From: Stropharia rugosoannulata
Taxonomy: Eukaryota; Basidiomycota; Agaricomycetes; Agaricales; Strophariaceae
Assembly: GCA_028532985.1 (NCBI GenBank)
Contig: JANCIK010000001.1
Span: forward strand, 4,650,001 to 4,714,000
Reading direction: 5' to 3'
DNA length: 64,000 nucleotides
Part shown: one piece after another, positions 24,304 to 36,731 of the stretch
Position numbering within the stretch: the stretch's first letter is position 1
Layout of the letters: every line of letters starts with the position of its first letter
The notes under the pieces: generated by a model
What the model was told of the DNA's origin: nothing
The model's input: the letters and a program-made list of their open reading frames with translations, nothing else
Database searches by the model: none
Translations under genes and position numbers: made by a program

Positions 24304-26650
24304 CTACACTTTCCCCCAGTTCGCTGCCTCCTCTCGCCTTCCTCCTCTCCTCTCCTCTTTGCCTCCCGCCTCTCTCCCTCTCTGGGCCATTCGCACTGGT
24401 TCGGGTTCGTCCAGAATAACAGGTGAGTATCGTTGCTCTTCGCTGCAGCTTGCTTGAGATGATGTGTTGTACAGGACATGGGGCCCTTGCTGCCAGCGAA
24501 CCGACTCGCAGAACCTCTGGCCGTCAACGGCGGAGGTATCAGTGTACACCCAGGCAAGATAGACGGACCGTATGATGGTCAGTTTGAGCTGCAGGCGACT
24601 GGGGTCTGTTCGGTGCACGCTCGGAGAGTGTGTGTACCGTCGACTTGACCTGGACCTACCTGGAACTGGATAGCTCATCCACAACGTACGGCAGGGCTTC
24701 GTCGTTATAGCAAAGTCCCGCCTTCTCTGACTGTCCATTGAATACGACAACAAGCGTGAACTTTGGACAACGTGCCAGCGAGGCACTAGCAGCAGCGGGA
24801 CGGGTGAATGTGAGGTTAGATCGGCGCCGTGAAAGTGAATATTGGACTGACTCACCTGCACTTGTTCAACTTTTGAATGCAGACGACGCCAGGACGCGGA
24901 TCGGGCTGCGCAGGAACACGGACGCGCCATGATACATGCGAGGTCTACAGCCCCGAGGATGCATGCTAGTACACTGAAAATATGGACGGCATCTCGCCTT
25001 CCCGCCAAATTGACCCATCCACCAGTGTATGATAGCTGGGGTATGCAGTGTAAATGAAAGCGTTCAAAAAATTCGTTCTCTGCATGCACGACGACGGGGG
25101 GGTGCCAGGTCTAGTGAGTCATCACCAGCTGGCAAGCACTGTTTCCCGACACCCGGCCATCCGAGGTCTGCTACGGAACGTTGTATGACTGTACCCGCTC
25201 TGGTGAGTGAATACGGTCTTAGATGTATCCCCAACTATTCATAGCCGCTCTTCTCAATGACCCCCCGAGCTCGCTGTAGGACCTCGTATGGACGCTGCGA
25301 ACTGCATCGCTGCCGCACCGCTGCTGCTGCCAACCACGGACCACTGTAGTGCGCCTGCTGAACGATACAAGGTAAGACCCATGATCTTGTTCTCGTATGC
25401 AACGTTCTTATTAGATACCTTCGTCTTCCGCGCATTGTAATGCCCATACAGGCTGGTGCTGCCAATATCTGCAACCACTGACAGATCACGAGTTTGGTCA
25501 GTGTTATGCGATGCTCAGAAAGATATGAACTCACCGTTATATGTTCCAGGTGAACGTTGAAAACGACAAGCGAGTCGCGACACGCAACGGAGTATTCTAA
25601 GTGCTCGCTGCACAAAACAAGGGAGAAGACGGCGGCCCGCTAGCTCGTCAAAGTACAGAGCGCCAACGACGACGTCTGGGTCGCTCTGCACCTGTACTGC
25701 CCAGGCTATTGCGATACGTGAATGCACTGAGTCACCGTAGGTTCATACTTGCACGGCTTGTGCTGCTGGCGTCCAGGACTACCGGCCAGCATATCTGGAT
25801 GTGGTAGGTACTCCTTAATCTCGCTGTCACTGACAAGCGTAAGGCACATGTCCTAGATATCGAGCATGGACGCTGCAGGCGGGTGTCTGTTCGGACGCTG
25901 AAATTGCGGAGCACGTCTCTCTTCCTATGCACTGTAAGTCAAAACTTGATGATCCTGCTTTCAAAATCACTTATCTGCTTCTTCACAACCCTAGTCGTCA
26001 GGCGAACGAGTTGACTTCTGCATTACAAGTAAGTCTGGCTCGTACAGTAGTATATCACCAGGGCTAACTCGCCTTTAAATTTGATATTCCAGGCTGTCTT
26101 GTCGCTCTGCGTCGTAAAGGACAGTGGCAGTTGTTGGACTGCATTCCGTCCACCGAACCTGCAGACGCCTTGTGCGCGCAAAGTTCCCGAACGACTTGAC
26201 CACAAATAAAGTGGGCAGGACGAAAACATATGCTCGTGTCCGTCCCTATGGCTATCAAGTAAGTTGAGTGTTGATCCTAGTAGATATTGTGATCACTTAC
26301 CTTTGTTTATACAGGTAATGTTGGTGCTGTAGCACGAGGCGGCGCATTGGATGACTATAAACACGATTCAAGTAAGTAACATCGAGTTAATACTGATATA
26401 CGCATGGCTGACTACTCGTTTTTCCATGTTCTTGCGCATAGCCGTTGCAAGAGGTGCGGTCGCGCGCCTGGTAAAGACGGGGGATTCTATTTATCTCTAG
26501 AGTATACACCTTGTGAGTATCGTCTGATCACTTACCAGTACAATAATGATTGACTCACGTTTGTAGCTATAGGGCGCCTGGTAAAGACGGTGGATTTGTA
26601 CACCCTGTAAGTATTGTGAGTCAGCGGTTAATTTACTTTGATCAAGGCAG
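24304..26650 (+). ncRNA. candidate multi-intron transcript without sustained frame, unit A
   Basis: Consensus plus-strand introns follow each other: 24423-24474, 24804-24882, 25203-25244, 25372-25414, 25804-25856, 25934-25994, 26029-26092 (branch GGGCTAAC), 26259-26314, 26372-26441 (branch GCTGAC), 26513-26566 and 26607-26646. Most are 40-79 nt with GTAAGT or GTGAGT donors and pyrimidine-rich or TAG/CAG acceptors. Exons are short (34-170 nt). A frame runs across the exons from about 25741 to 26193 (SSGERVDFCITS across one junction, then CLVALRRKGQWQLLDCIP). However, the exon 26093-26258 has stops in all three frames, leaving at least three introns downstream of any stop. A short upstream frame starts MGPLLPANRLAEPLAVNGGG at 24478. 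A long non-coding RNA or a decayed gene fits better than an intact protein gene. Confidence 0.45.
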
Positions 26651-26796
26651 GAGACGTGGTGTCATGCAGGAAGATGACGTTGTCGCAGAAGCACGACGGT
26701 GCTGCGCGTGGCATGGCATGCACATTGCCTGTCTAAATGACTGACAAGGGCATATGTACGCGACGTGGAAGGCCGCTGTATGCGAGCGCGAATCCA

Positions 26797-27083
26797 TCTG
26801 TGCGCGCCCAACGGCCGTCGCGCTCGCGCTCGCGGACGCGGAGCAGCTTGATATGCCCACCGTGCAGTGCGAGGTCCGCGCGGCGCATGTCTCTGTCGGG
26901 TACGGCAACGAGCTAGACGACGCGCAGGTTGGGGGGCTCGTCAAGGGCAAGTTTGGCCCTTTTGCGGGAGCGGGATCTGGCGTGGGCGTGGTCGGGGATG
27001 GGCAGCGCGCAGGGTGCGGGCCCGGACGCGATGCATATTCGTTCATCTGCGGGACGGAGCAGCGGCCATTCGAAATTGTGGAG
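26797..27083 (+). pseudogene. decayed 3' fragment of the BTB/POZ gene, unit A
   Basis: Homologous to 16708-17032 of the flanking BTB gene. Shared peptides include LADAEQLDMPTV, QCEVRAAHVSVGYGN and KFGPFAGAGSG. It has lost an 18-base in-frame stretch (VKLWEV region) and gained six bases (ALAL). The frame then shifts in the glycine-rich tail. It lacks the BTB fold, so it cannot act as the parent does. It is fused directly at 27084 to the sequence that in the left flank lies 0.7 kb beyond the BTB stop. Confidence 0.85.
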
Positions 27084-27575
27084 ATTCGGGCCTGGTCTGT
27101 CTGTCGGCGCCCGTTTCTTTCATTTGAGTAGGAGTGCACTGCAGGCTGAGGAAGCCGATTTTTGCTTGTGCGCTCGGGCAGAAGACCGTAGAATGGTGTG
27201 TACGTGCATAAACATGTGCTATCTAAATTTCAATGCATCGACGTTGAAGACGAATGCCCTTGCCCAAGCAGGCTAGATGATGGATATCATACCTGCTATT
27301 CTGGCAGACTTATTGTGTTGTATTGATTCGCAGATCGAGGAATCCGCCAGTGCTTTTCGATCTGTTTTAGAGCTGGAAGAGCGAGGGCGTTGATTGCCAA
27401 GGGCGGCGGAGGGCGGCGGCGAAACGGAAGAAAACGAGAGTGATCGAGGCGTCACTAGAATAATTGTTTACGTGATTTGGCGAATATCACATGCGAAACT
27501 ACTATGGCGGACAAGTCGTTTAAATATGCCTCGCCCTCAGCCACCGTCCGTTCCTCCACCAACTCTACCATCACC

Positions 27576-28816
27576 ATGTCCGCCACAACCACAGAGCAGA
27601 AAGAAATCTCACCCGAAGCGGTGCATGCGCCCGAGGTCACCGTCTTGACGCGTGTGGCGTCGATTCCCCTCATATCCTCGTCGCTCAACTCCATCAACGA
27701 CGTGCTCTCGACGAATGCGTACACCCGCTCCTCCTATGCGCAGGCGAAGGAGCTCTCCACTAGTGCATACAAGTTCACGGAGCCTCTCCAGGTGAAGCTT
27801 GCGCCCCTTATCGTCCGCGCAGACGGGATCGCCAACAAGGCGGTCGACGCGGTCGAGTCGCGCTACCCGTACCCATTCAAGGCCCAGCCGGAGGAGGTCG
27901 CCACCTTCGTGCGCGAGCGCAAGGAGAGCACCACGCACTACGTCGCCGAGCGTGTGAGCAACGTGAACAAGGCCCTCGATGAGAGAGTGAAAACGCCCGC
28001 TATCAATGCGGCCCATGACATTGATCAGGTAGGCCCCTTTGTCTATTGAGTTTTAGAGTTTGCGCTCACATACTTTATAAATAACAGCGTTTTGCTCCCA
28101 TCGTGAACTACTTCGAAGGCGCCATCTCGCGTTTCCATCCTAGTTCCTCCGAGGCGGGCCCGTCTACACCTCCTGATGCGCAGTACCAATACCAACGCGC
28201 CCTCGCTCTCTCCAAGACTCTCGGGGAGAATCTATATGAATACTCGAACGAACAGCTGAAGCATCTCCAGGCCCAATCGGTTATCGCGTATGTTTTTCTA
28301 TTCTTATCAGCATATGTCATAATTGACCGTTATCTATACAGTCAACGTGCATCAGAAACCGCGCAATCCATCTCCACAGTCGCTGCATCCTCCCTGGCCA
28401 ATGCACAGACACGGATCCACACGCTGTCAGAGAACATGCTTTCGGAGCTGCAGAAGCTCCAAACATCGAGCACCGAGCTCACCGCGTCCCTGCAGAACTC
28501 GTTCCAGTCGTCCACCGCGCACATCCAGGCCCAGCTGCCACAGATCCAGCAGTCGTACGCTGATCTCAGCGCTGCGATATCCTCCACGGTGAACGAGCTG
28601 TCTACTATCATCACGACGAAGGACATCCCCGTCCAGGATAAAGTCACGCGCGTGAGCAAGGAAGTGCAGGATCGCGTGCAACCGCTGTTGGAGACGGTGA
28701 AGAAGGGCGTTTCGGAGGTGCTTGCTCGTACGAAGGCTACTGAAGCCAAGGGCGCGAATGGCACCACACCGGTGGCGAATGGGAACGGGCACGCACCAGA
28801 ACTTGTGGCTGAGTAG
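27576..28816 (+). CDS. fungal perilipin-like lipid-droplet protein, copy B (hybrid)
   Basis: Same three-exon structure (27576-28028, 28088-28287, 28342-28816), open frame of 375 aa. Upstream region and exon 1 match copy E, while exon 3 and the 3' UTR match copy A. The switch lies between the equivalents of 18679 and 19389, a stretch where A and E are identical. Confidence 0.9.
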
Positions 28817-29095
28817 GCACGACGGATTATTTTTCTTGGATTGCCAGGTACGTCATGAGCTGATAGGCGATGGATACTTGGCATCAGCTAACCGTGAATA
28901 GGAAGAAACCTTCTAAAAAAGGGATAGTGCGTTGAAAATTACACAAGATTTCGACCTTTTTGCCCTGCGTACTGGCAGCACTTCTCCCCGCCCGAAGGCC
29001 AGGTAATCATTGAAAAACAGAACCACAAAACTCACCTGCCTTGTCGTGCACGGACGAGCTGCGGAGAGTCTTCTCGTCGTGCTGACAGAAGGGAA

Positions 29096-29296
29096 TACAG
29101 GTGGTCGTCGTGCTGCTCGCAAAAGGGTACGTGTCAGCACACTCCTGAGCACGCAACAGAGCACACGTCGTCATGGCGGTATACAGGTGGGCTTCGTGCT
29201 TCTCGCAAAAGGGTACGCGTCAGTGCACTCCTGAGTACAGAGCAGAGCACACGTCGTTCTGGCGGTATACAGGTGGGCGTTGTGCTGGCAGAAGGT
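29096..29296. repeat. 85/86-bp tandem repeat, unit B
   Basis: Same repeat as in unit A with a period of 86 because of one extra A per copy (starts at 29096, 29182 and 29268). Confidence 0.85.
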
Positions 29297-29490
29297 AAGT
29301 GTAAATCTAGCTCATCCAACAAGGAGTCCTCTGCGGATCTCACGCCGCTGCATATCACGCCATTCCTTTCTTGTGGATATCATTATGTCATGTAATTCCG
29401 ACACCTTTCTCATTTTTATTTCAAGTTCATCACATTCAAATAAGTATATAATTTTACATGTGTATCTACAAGTTATAGAGTTAACCTCTC

Positions 29491-30650
29491 GGCCCATACA
29501 CATTCGCCTCACGTTGCACTCGCCGCGGGGCATCTCCCTCGACCTAAGAGTGACGGAAACTCACAGGGTGTATGCTCTTCAAGTAAAAGGAGCGCGTACT
29601 CCTCGCAAAATCGGTCCATAATCCTTCAAGACCGATCGTGCTCGTGCACATGGCAGTACTACGAACGCAGCTTGACATGTTGTGCGAGGCCGCTCGCTGG
29701 AAGTCGATATGTCGTGTCAGGCATTGGAGTGGGAACGAAATAAATAGAAATGAGACGCACCTCTATGTTGAATGTCGTCGCAGCGCTGAAGCGTTGCTCC
29801 TCCCTCTAATAATCGATAATACACTCTTGCAGCGTGGATGCCGCTCGCCGCGGGGCAGTGGCCTCTGACTCAGGGCGTCATAAAATACCCATTATTGTAA
29901 TATTTGGGTTCGGATCGCGGGACTCAGGTGTGTCGTGCATGGGCTGTCGCGGGAAGTCGATACATCGTCTCTGCGTTTCAGTGCACGCAGCCCCTGGACT
30001 AGGGAGTAAACAAATGTGCAGACACTTTACAGAACAGGAGAACTCGGCGTACCTGGATCGTCGCAGCGCTTGCGCGCTGCTCCTCCCAACACAACTTCTT
30101 TTTTTATTGCGGTAGCTTCTCTTTCCAGGACATGCTCGCTCGCCGCGGGGCATCGACCTCTGAGACAGGGAGCTCCTGCGGTGGCCGTGATTGCAGTATT
30201 TGGACTGTGTCTTGGCTCTCAGATGTGTTGCGGATAGGCGGTCGCGGGAAGTCGATACATCGTGTCTGCACCTCAGCACGCACACGTTTGAACTGGAAAG
30301 AAAACAATTAAGTAGCCATAATATAGAACGAGAGCGAGCGACGTACCTGGGTTGTCGCAGCGCTTGAGCGCTGCTCCCCCCAAAACAACTTCCTCTTTGT
30401 CTTGCGGCAGCTTCACCGCGGGGCATTGACCCTGTAGAGTCCAATTCGTTGTTAAGATGTTTGTGGTCATATGTAATTCAAACAACGGTTTGGACTTGAA
30501 TACTATTCGTGTTCTGCGGTCGTGTGAGCTTGACTGCAATATCTGGTAAGTAATAAGCACAGAAAACGTATGAATTGACCTACACAAGTCGTCGCAGCGC
30601 AAACATTGTTCCTCCATCTCATAGGGGCATGCTCGCCGCGGGGCATCAAC
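29491..30650 (-). pseudogene. reverse-strand exon-like module array, unit B
   Basis: Same as the unit A modules. An extra A near 29586 and an extra G near 29853 change local frames, and the G-run near 30625 is two shorter. Confidence 0.4.
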
Positions 30651-33457
30651 CCCAGAAAAATGGGTGTCTGTACATATGTTTTGCACGCCTTCGTGAACAC
30701 AGTAGTTTCTTCAGGAAAGTCATATCTGCGCAGCGTTTGAGGGGGGAAGTGCAGCGTGTCATCCAAGCGTGCGCGTGCTTCCACGGGCGGGTGTACATAG
30801 CTGAAGAGGGGCATCGAGTCAATAAAAACCTAGAGTGGAATGGACATGATATATCAGGTCTTTATACGTCCTGGACGACGTCCGGACGGTGTGTGCTGGC
30901 AATGGTAAGAGTCGGGTAGTATGTAAAACACTAGCACCGGCATCCTCCCTTGGTCCGCCGCACAGGGACGCGGGAGCTCGCGGCGCATCCGGAACGCTGG
31001 AGCATTCCTCCGTCCCCCGGGCAATTTCTCTGCATATTTTTATGAGCACATTCTAGTATCCCCATTTGGGAGACCCGATCTTGGGCAGTAGATGGCTAAC
31101 TGAAATTTGGACGGGGTATGCGCTCCGCAAGCGCACCTCTTGTAAGTACACATCGCAACTCCCCATGCCCGAGTTTCTGTTCAGATTATCCGTAAGTTGG
31201 TAGACATTGAGATGCACTATGTGAGACATTACCGCCATGAACGGCAAAGTCTTCAAGCCAGTAAAAGTGTACCAGAGAACGTTTGCGCGGTCTTGTTCAC
31301 ACAAGTTCAATTATCCCCAGAATTAGTGCCATTATTCTGCGGTATGTCCTACATATTACACATAACAAATATGAGAGATTAATTGGATACTGCTACTCGT
31401 GGGATTGGCATCAGAAAAATCGGAGCGCGCATGTTTGTCTGAATACGCACTCACCAAACTCATGCGCACACTCATACAGTATTTCATTTCGTTTGGTTTA
31501 AACATGTGGTTTATATTATTGTATATAGTACTATCTGATATAGAAATAATGAAATGGTTTTCGATCGGAAGGCTGGAGTACACGATGTTGAAACACGGCA
31601 TGTTATCCTCGACGTACGATTCTGCTCAAATACACGGTTTAATTGCACTAGAACCGCCCCAGATAAATTATGTAATGTGTTCACGTAGCTGCCAAGCCAT
31701 GCGAATAGCTAGCGCTAGCGTCGAACATTGTCCTGGAAGATGCACAGGACAAGCGCAGGGTCTTATCTAGACACCAACCGCGGATTATACATTATATGCA
31801 ATTAAAAGGGTGTATTTCCATAGTATACACATACTATACAAGTTATAATGCAGCTGAATGTGTGCGCGTGCGTGCGGCACTTGCGTTGCATGCACAACAC
31901 ATTTTGTGGCACGATTTGCAGTGAAAGACGCATAGGAATACCTCTGTTTTCGTTCAATTAAACAACAAATATCTTCTAATTAGTCTGTTTACACTATGTT
32001 AAGTACACTCTACAATGAATAGTCAAGTCGAGTCGGCCTCTGCAATGTCTACATTACAAGTACATTCATCCCCTCCATATCGCATTCTTGCACCATTTTT
32101 CCAAAAAGAGCGCTGTTTCTCGGTTGCCAAACATGCTTGGTAAGGGTCCTATTTTCATATATATAGTGTGGGAGCCGCGCTATGAGCAGACGCTAGTGGT
32201 AGTCATGCGATGGAAGATGTGCGCGGAACCTGCAGGGAGCCGTATTGTGCGACCTGCGCAATTTCCGCTATAATATGGTACTTAGAGCGTCTTAATATAT
32301 TGGTCGGTCTTTGTAGAGACTGGGATAGGGGTGTGCGTGTCTTTATGCTTTGCGTACCGCGGTTGCGTTGCTTATTTCACCCAGTTCGTGATACAGCGTG
32401 CAACGCATCGCCTGCCAAATTATCTCACAGTTTTCGTAGTTAATATTCATGTACTACCTCTCAGTGGACTGTATATACAATGGAGAGGACCCGCAATGTC
32501 TTCAAGTGTTGCAAGTTTATTGCGCCAATGCGCTATACTCATCCCCCCATCTCCTCCACTTGACATTCTCGTGCAACTTTGCACAAAAGGGTCAGACTTT
32601 ACGGCCATCAGATACGGCTAATTACGTGATGTCATGATGCGCTGGTACATCACGGAGCGCCGCGAGCGAGCAACTAGCTCGAGATTCGAAGATATGCGCG
32701 AGCAGACGCAGAGCGGCATTCCAGCGTGCTATAACGATATTATTAATTTATATGTCAATTTTGGGGTGTCCTAGATGTGTAGCAGGTAGATATCTCATGT
32801 TGACTTTGTGTTCAAGGGAATACAAGGTGACAGAGTATTGATTCGTGGAGAGTGCGCGCACCCTGCGCGCATCCCCGTTCCGGAGGTTCTGGGCAATAGT
32901 TCTCAATTCACAACCTTTCTACGCGTCTGGCCTGCTCCCGCTGACCATTATGTAACGGCTAGAAGTTTGAATCCCGCTAGGCAAATCTTTGCCATTCAGT
33001 TTCGGGTTCACGAACATTGCATGGAACGTACGCCCTCGATTGTGCTGAAATAACAGACGCACGTAATTTCTCTTTGGATTACTAAGGGTACCGAGCGACG
33101 TGATCTGTTAGCGACGGAGGATGTGTTCTCCTGTCCTGTCAGGAAGATTCGGATGTTCAGCTGGGCTGCCTCTGTTATCATCATGCATCTCATTTAAACA
33201 TTGATTTCAGAACACATATGTAGTACTTGTACAGAAGCTGATTATGTAGGACATACATGAGTTAATGTTTTCTGTAGTGGGCGGACGCACAAATATAGCG
33301 GCAATCGAGAGCGGATCTCGGACTCACGGAGAGAGAGGGACCATGGGGCCGGTGCTCACTTACCGGTCGCGTTGACCCTCTTTGGTTTGCTCTCGTCACT
33401 GGTTTACTCGGGTATGTACTACATTCCTCTAGAAATGTATATAAACTGTGCGGCTAA

Positions 33458-35810
33458 CTACACTTTCCCCCAGTTCGCTGCCTCCTCTCGCCTTCCTCCT
33501 CTCCTCTCCTCTTTGCCTCCCGCCTCTCTCCCTCTCTGGGCCATTCGCACTGGTTCGGGTTCGTCCAGAATAACAGGTGAGTATCGTTGCTCTTCGCTGC
33601 AGCTTGCTTGAGATGATGTGTTGTACAGGACATGGGGCCCTTGCTGCCAGCGAACCGACTCGCAGAACCTCTGGCCGTCAACGGCGGAGGTATCAGTGTA
33701 CACCCAGGCAAGATAGACGGACCGTATGATGGTCAGTTTGAGCTGCAGGCGACTGGGGTCTGTTCGGTGCACGCTCGGAGAGTGTGTGTACCGTCGACTT
33801 GACCTGGACCTACCTGGAACTGGATAGCTCATCCACAACGTACGGCAGGGCTTCGTCGTTATAGCAAAGTCCCGCCTTCTCTGACTGTCCATTGAATACG
33901 ACAACAAGCGTGAACTTTGGACAACGTGCCAGCGAGGCACTAGCAGCAGCGGGACGGGTGAATGTGAGGTTAGATCGGCGCCGTGAAAGTGAATATTGGA
34001 CTGACTCACCTGCACTTGTTCAACTTTTGAATGCAGACGACGCCAGGACGCGGATCGGGCTGCGCAGGAACACGGACGCGCCATGATACATGCGAGGTCT
34101 ACAGCCCCGAGGATGCATGCTAGTACACTGAAAATATGGACGGCATCTCGCCTTCCCGCCAAATTGACCCATCCACCAGTGTATGATAGCTGGGGTATGC
34201 AGTGTAAATGAAAGCGTTCAAAAAATTCGTTCTCTGCATGCACGACGACGGGGGGGTGCCAGGTCTAGTGAGTCATCACCAGCTGGCAAGCACTGTTTCC
34301 CGACACCCGGCCATCCGAGGTCTGCTACGGAACGTTGTATGACTGTACCCGCTCTGGTGAGTGAATACGGTCTTAGATGTATCCCCAACTATTCATAGCC
34401 GCTCTTCTCAATGACCCCCCGAGCTCGCTGTAGGACCTCGTATGGACGCTGCGAACTGCATCGCTGCCGCACCCGCTGCTGCTGCCAACCACGGACCACT
34501 GTAGTGCGCCTGCTGAACGATACAAGGTAAGACCCATGATCTTGTTCTCGTATGCAACGTTCTTATTAGATACCTTCGTCTTCCGCGCATTGTAATGCCC
34601 ATACAGGCTGGTGCTGCCAATATCTGCAACCACTGACAGATCACGAGTTTGGTCAGTGTTATGCGATGCTCAGAAAGATATGAACTCACCGTTATATGTT
34701 CCAGGTGAACGTTGAAAACGACAAGCGAGTCGCGACACGCAACGGAGTATTCTAAGTGCTCGCTGCACAAAACAAGGGAGAAGACGGCGGCCCGCTAGCT
34801 CGTCAAAGTACAGAGCGCCAACGACGACGTCTGGGTCGCTCTGCACCTGTACTGCCCAGGCTATTGCGATACGTGAATGCACTGAGTCACCGTAGGTTCA
34901 TACTTGCACGGCTTGTGCTGCTGGCGTCCAGGACTACCGGCCAGCATATCTGGATGTGGTAGGTACTCCTTAATCTCGCTGTCACTGACAAGCGTAAGGC
35001 ACATGTCCTAGATATCGAGCATGGACGCTGCAGGCGGGTGTCTGTTCGGACGCTGAAATTGCGGAGCACGTCTCTCTTCCTATGCACTGTAAGTCAAAAC
35101 TTGATGATCCTGCTTTCAAAATCACTTATCTGCTTCTTCACAACCCTAGTCGTCAGGCGAACGAGTTGACTTCTGCATTACAAGTAAGTCTGGCTCGTAC
35201 AGTAGTATATCACCAGGGCTAACTCGCCTTTAAATTTGATATTCCAGGCTGTCTTGTCGCTCTGCGTCGTAAAGGACAGTGGCAGTTGTTGGACTGCATT
35301 CCGTCCACCGAACCTGCAGACGCCTTGTGCGCGCAAAGTTCCCGAACGACTTGACCACAAATAAAGTGGGCAGGACGAAAACATATGCTCGTGTCCGTCC
35401 CTATGGCTATCAAGTAAGTTGAGTGTTGATCCTAGTAGATATTGTGATCACTTACCTTTGTTTATACAGGTAATGTTGGTGCTGTAGCACGAGGCGGCGC
35501 ATTGGATGACTATAAACACGATTCAAGTAAGTAACATCGAGTTAATACTGATATACGCATGGCTGACTACTCGTTTTTCCATGTTCTTGCGCATAGCCGT
35601 TGCAAGAGGTGCGGTCGCGCGCCTGGTAAAGACGGGGGATTCTATTTATCTCTAGAGTATACACCTTGTGAGTATCGTCTGATCACTTACCAGTACAATA
35701 ATGATTGACTCACGTTTGTAGCTATAGGGCGCCTGGTAAAGACGGTGGATTTGTACACCCTGTAAGTATTGTGAGTCAGCGGTTAATTTACTTTGATCAA
35801 GGCAGGAGAC
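33458..35810 (+). ncRNA. candidate multi-intron transcript, unit B
   Basis: Same splice sites as in unit A. One extra C at about 34473 (GCACCCGCTGC) changes the frame of an early exon, while splice signals stay untouched. Confidence 0.42.
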
Positions 35811-35951
35811 GTGGTGTCATGCAGGAAGATGACGTTGTCGCAGAAGCACGACGGTGCTGCGCGTGGCATGGCATGCACATTGCCTGTCTAAATGACTGAC
35901 AAGGGCATATGTACGCGACGTGGAAGGCCGCTGTATGCGAGCGCGAATCCA

Positions 35952-36237
35952 TCTGTGCGCGCCCAACGGCCGTCGCGCTCGCGCTCGCGGACGCGGAGCA
36001 GCTTGATATGCCCACCGTGCAGTGCGAGGTCCGCGCGGCGCATGTCTCTGTCGGGTACGGCAACGAGCTAGACGACGCGCAGGTTGGGGGGCTCGTCAAG
36101 GGCAAGTTTGGCCCTTTTGCGGGAGCGGGATCTGGCGTGGGCGTGGTCGGGGATGGGCAGCGCGCAGGGTGCGGCCCGGACGCGATGCATATTCGTTCAT
36201 CTGCGGGACGGAGCAGCGGCCATTCGAAATTGTGGAG
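35952..36237 (+). pseudogene. decayed BTB fragment, unit B
   Basis: As in unit A, with one G missing near 36173 (GCGGCCCGG), so the frame differs after that point. Confidence 0.85.
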
Positions 36238-36731
36238 ATTCGGGCCTGGTCTGTCTGTCGGCGCCCGTTTCTTTCATTTGAGTAGGAGTGCACTGCAGGC
36301 TGAGGAAGCCGATTTTTGCTTGTGCGCTCGGGCAGAAGACCGTAGAATGGTGTGTACGTGCATAAACATGTGCTATCTAAATTTCAATGCATCGACGTTG
36401 AAGACGAATGCCCTTGCCCAAGCAGGCTAGATGATGGATATCATACCTGCTATTCTGGCAGACTTATTGTGTTGTATTGATTCGCAGATCGAGGAATCCG
36501 CCAGTGCTTTTCGATCTGTTTTAGAGCTGGAAGAGCGAGGGCGTTGATTGCCAAGGGCGGCGGAGGGCGGCGGCTTGAAACGGAAGAAAACGAGAGTGAT
36601 CGAGGCGTCACTAGAATAATTGTTTACGTGATTTGGCGAATATCACATGCGAAACTACTATGGCGGACAAGTCGTTTAAATATGCCTCGCCCTCAGCCAC
36701 CGTCCGTTCCTCCACCAACTCTACCATCACC

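Larger units (their letters stand above)
17913..27083 (+). repeat. unit A of the array
   Basis: The left-most unit. Its first ~0.8 kb (upstream region and perilipin exon 1) differs from the other units at many sites, while the rest is nearly identical to units B-D. It ends with the first decayed BTB fragment. Confidence 0.95.
27084..36237 (+). repeat. unit B of the array
   Basis: Nearly identical to C and D. Distinguishing changes include CACCAACCGCGG at about 31773 instead of a C run, GGGG instead of six G at about 30625, and a missing G in the BTB fragment near 36173. Confidence 0.95.
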
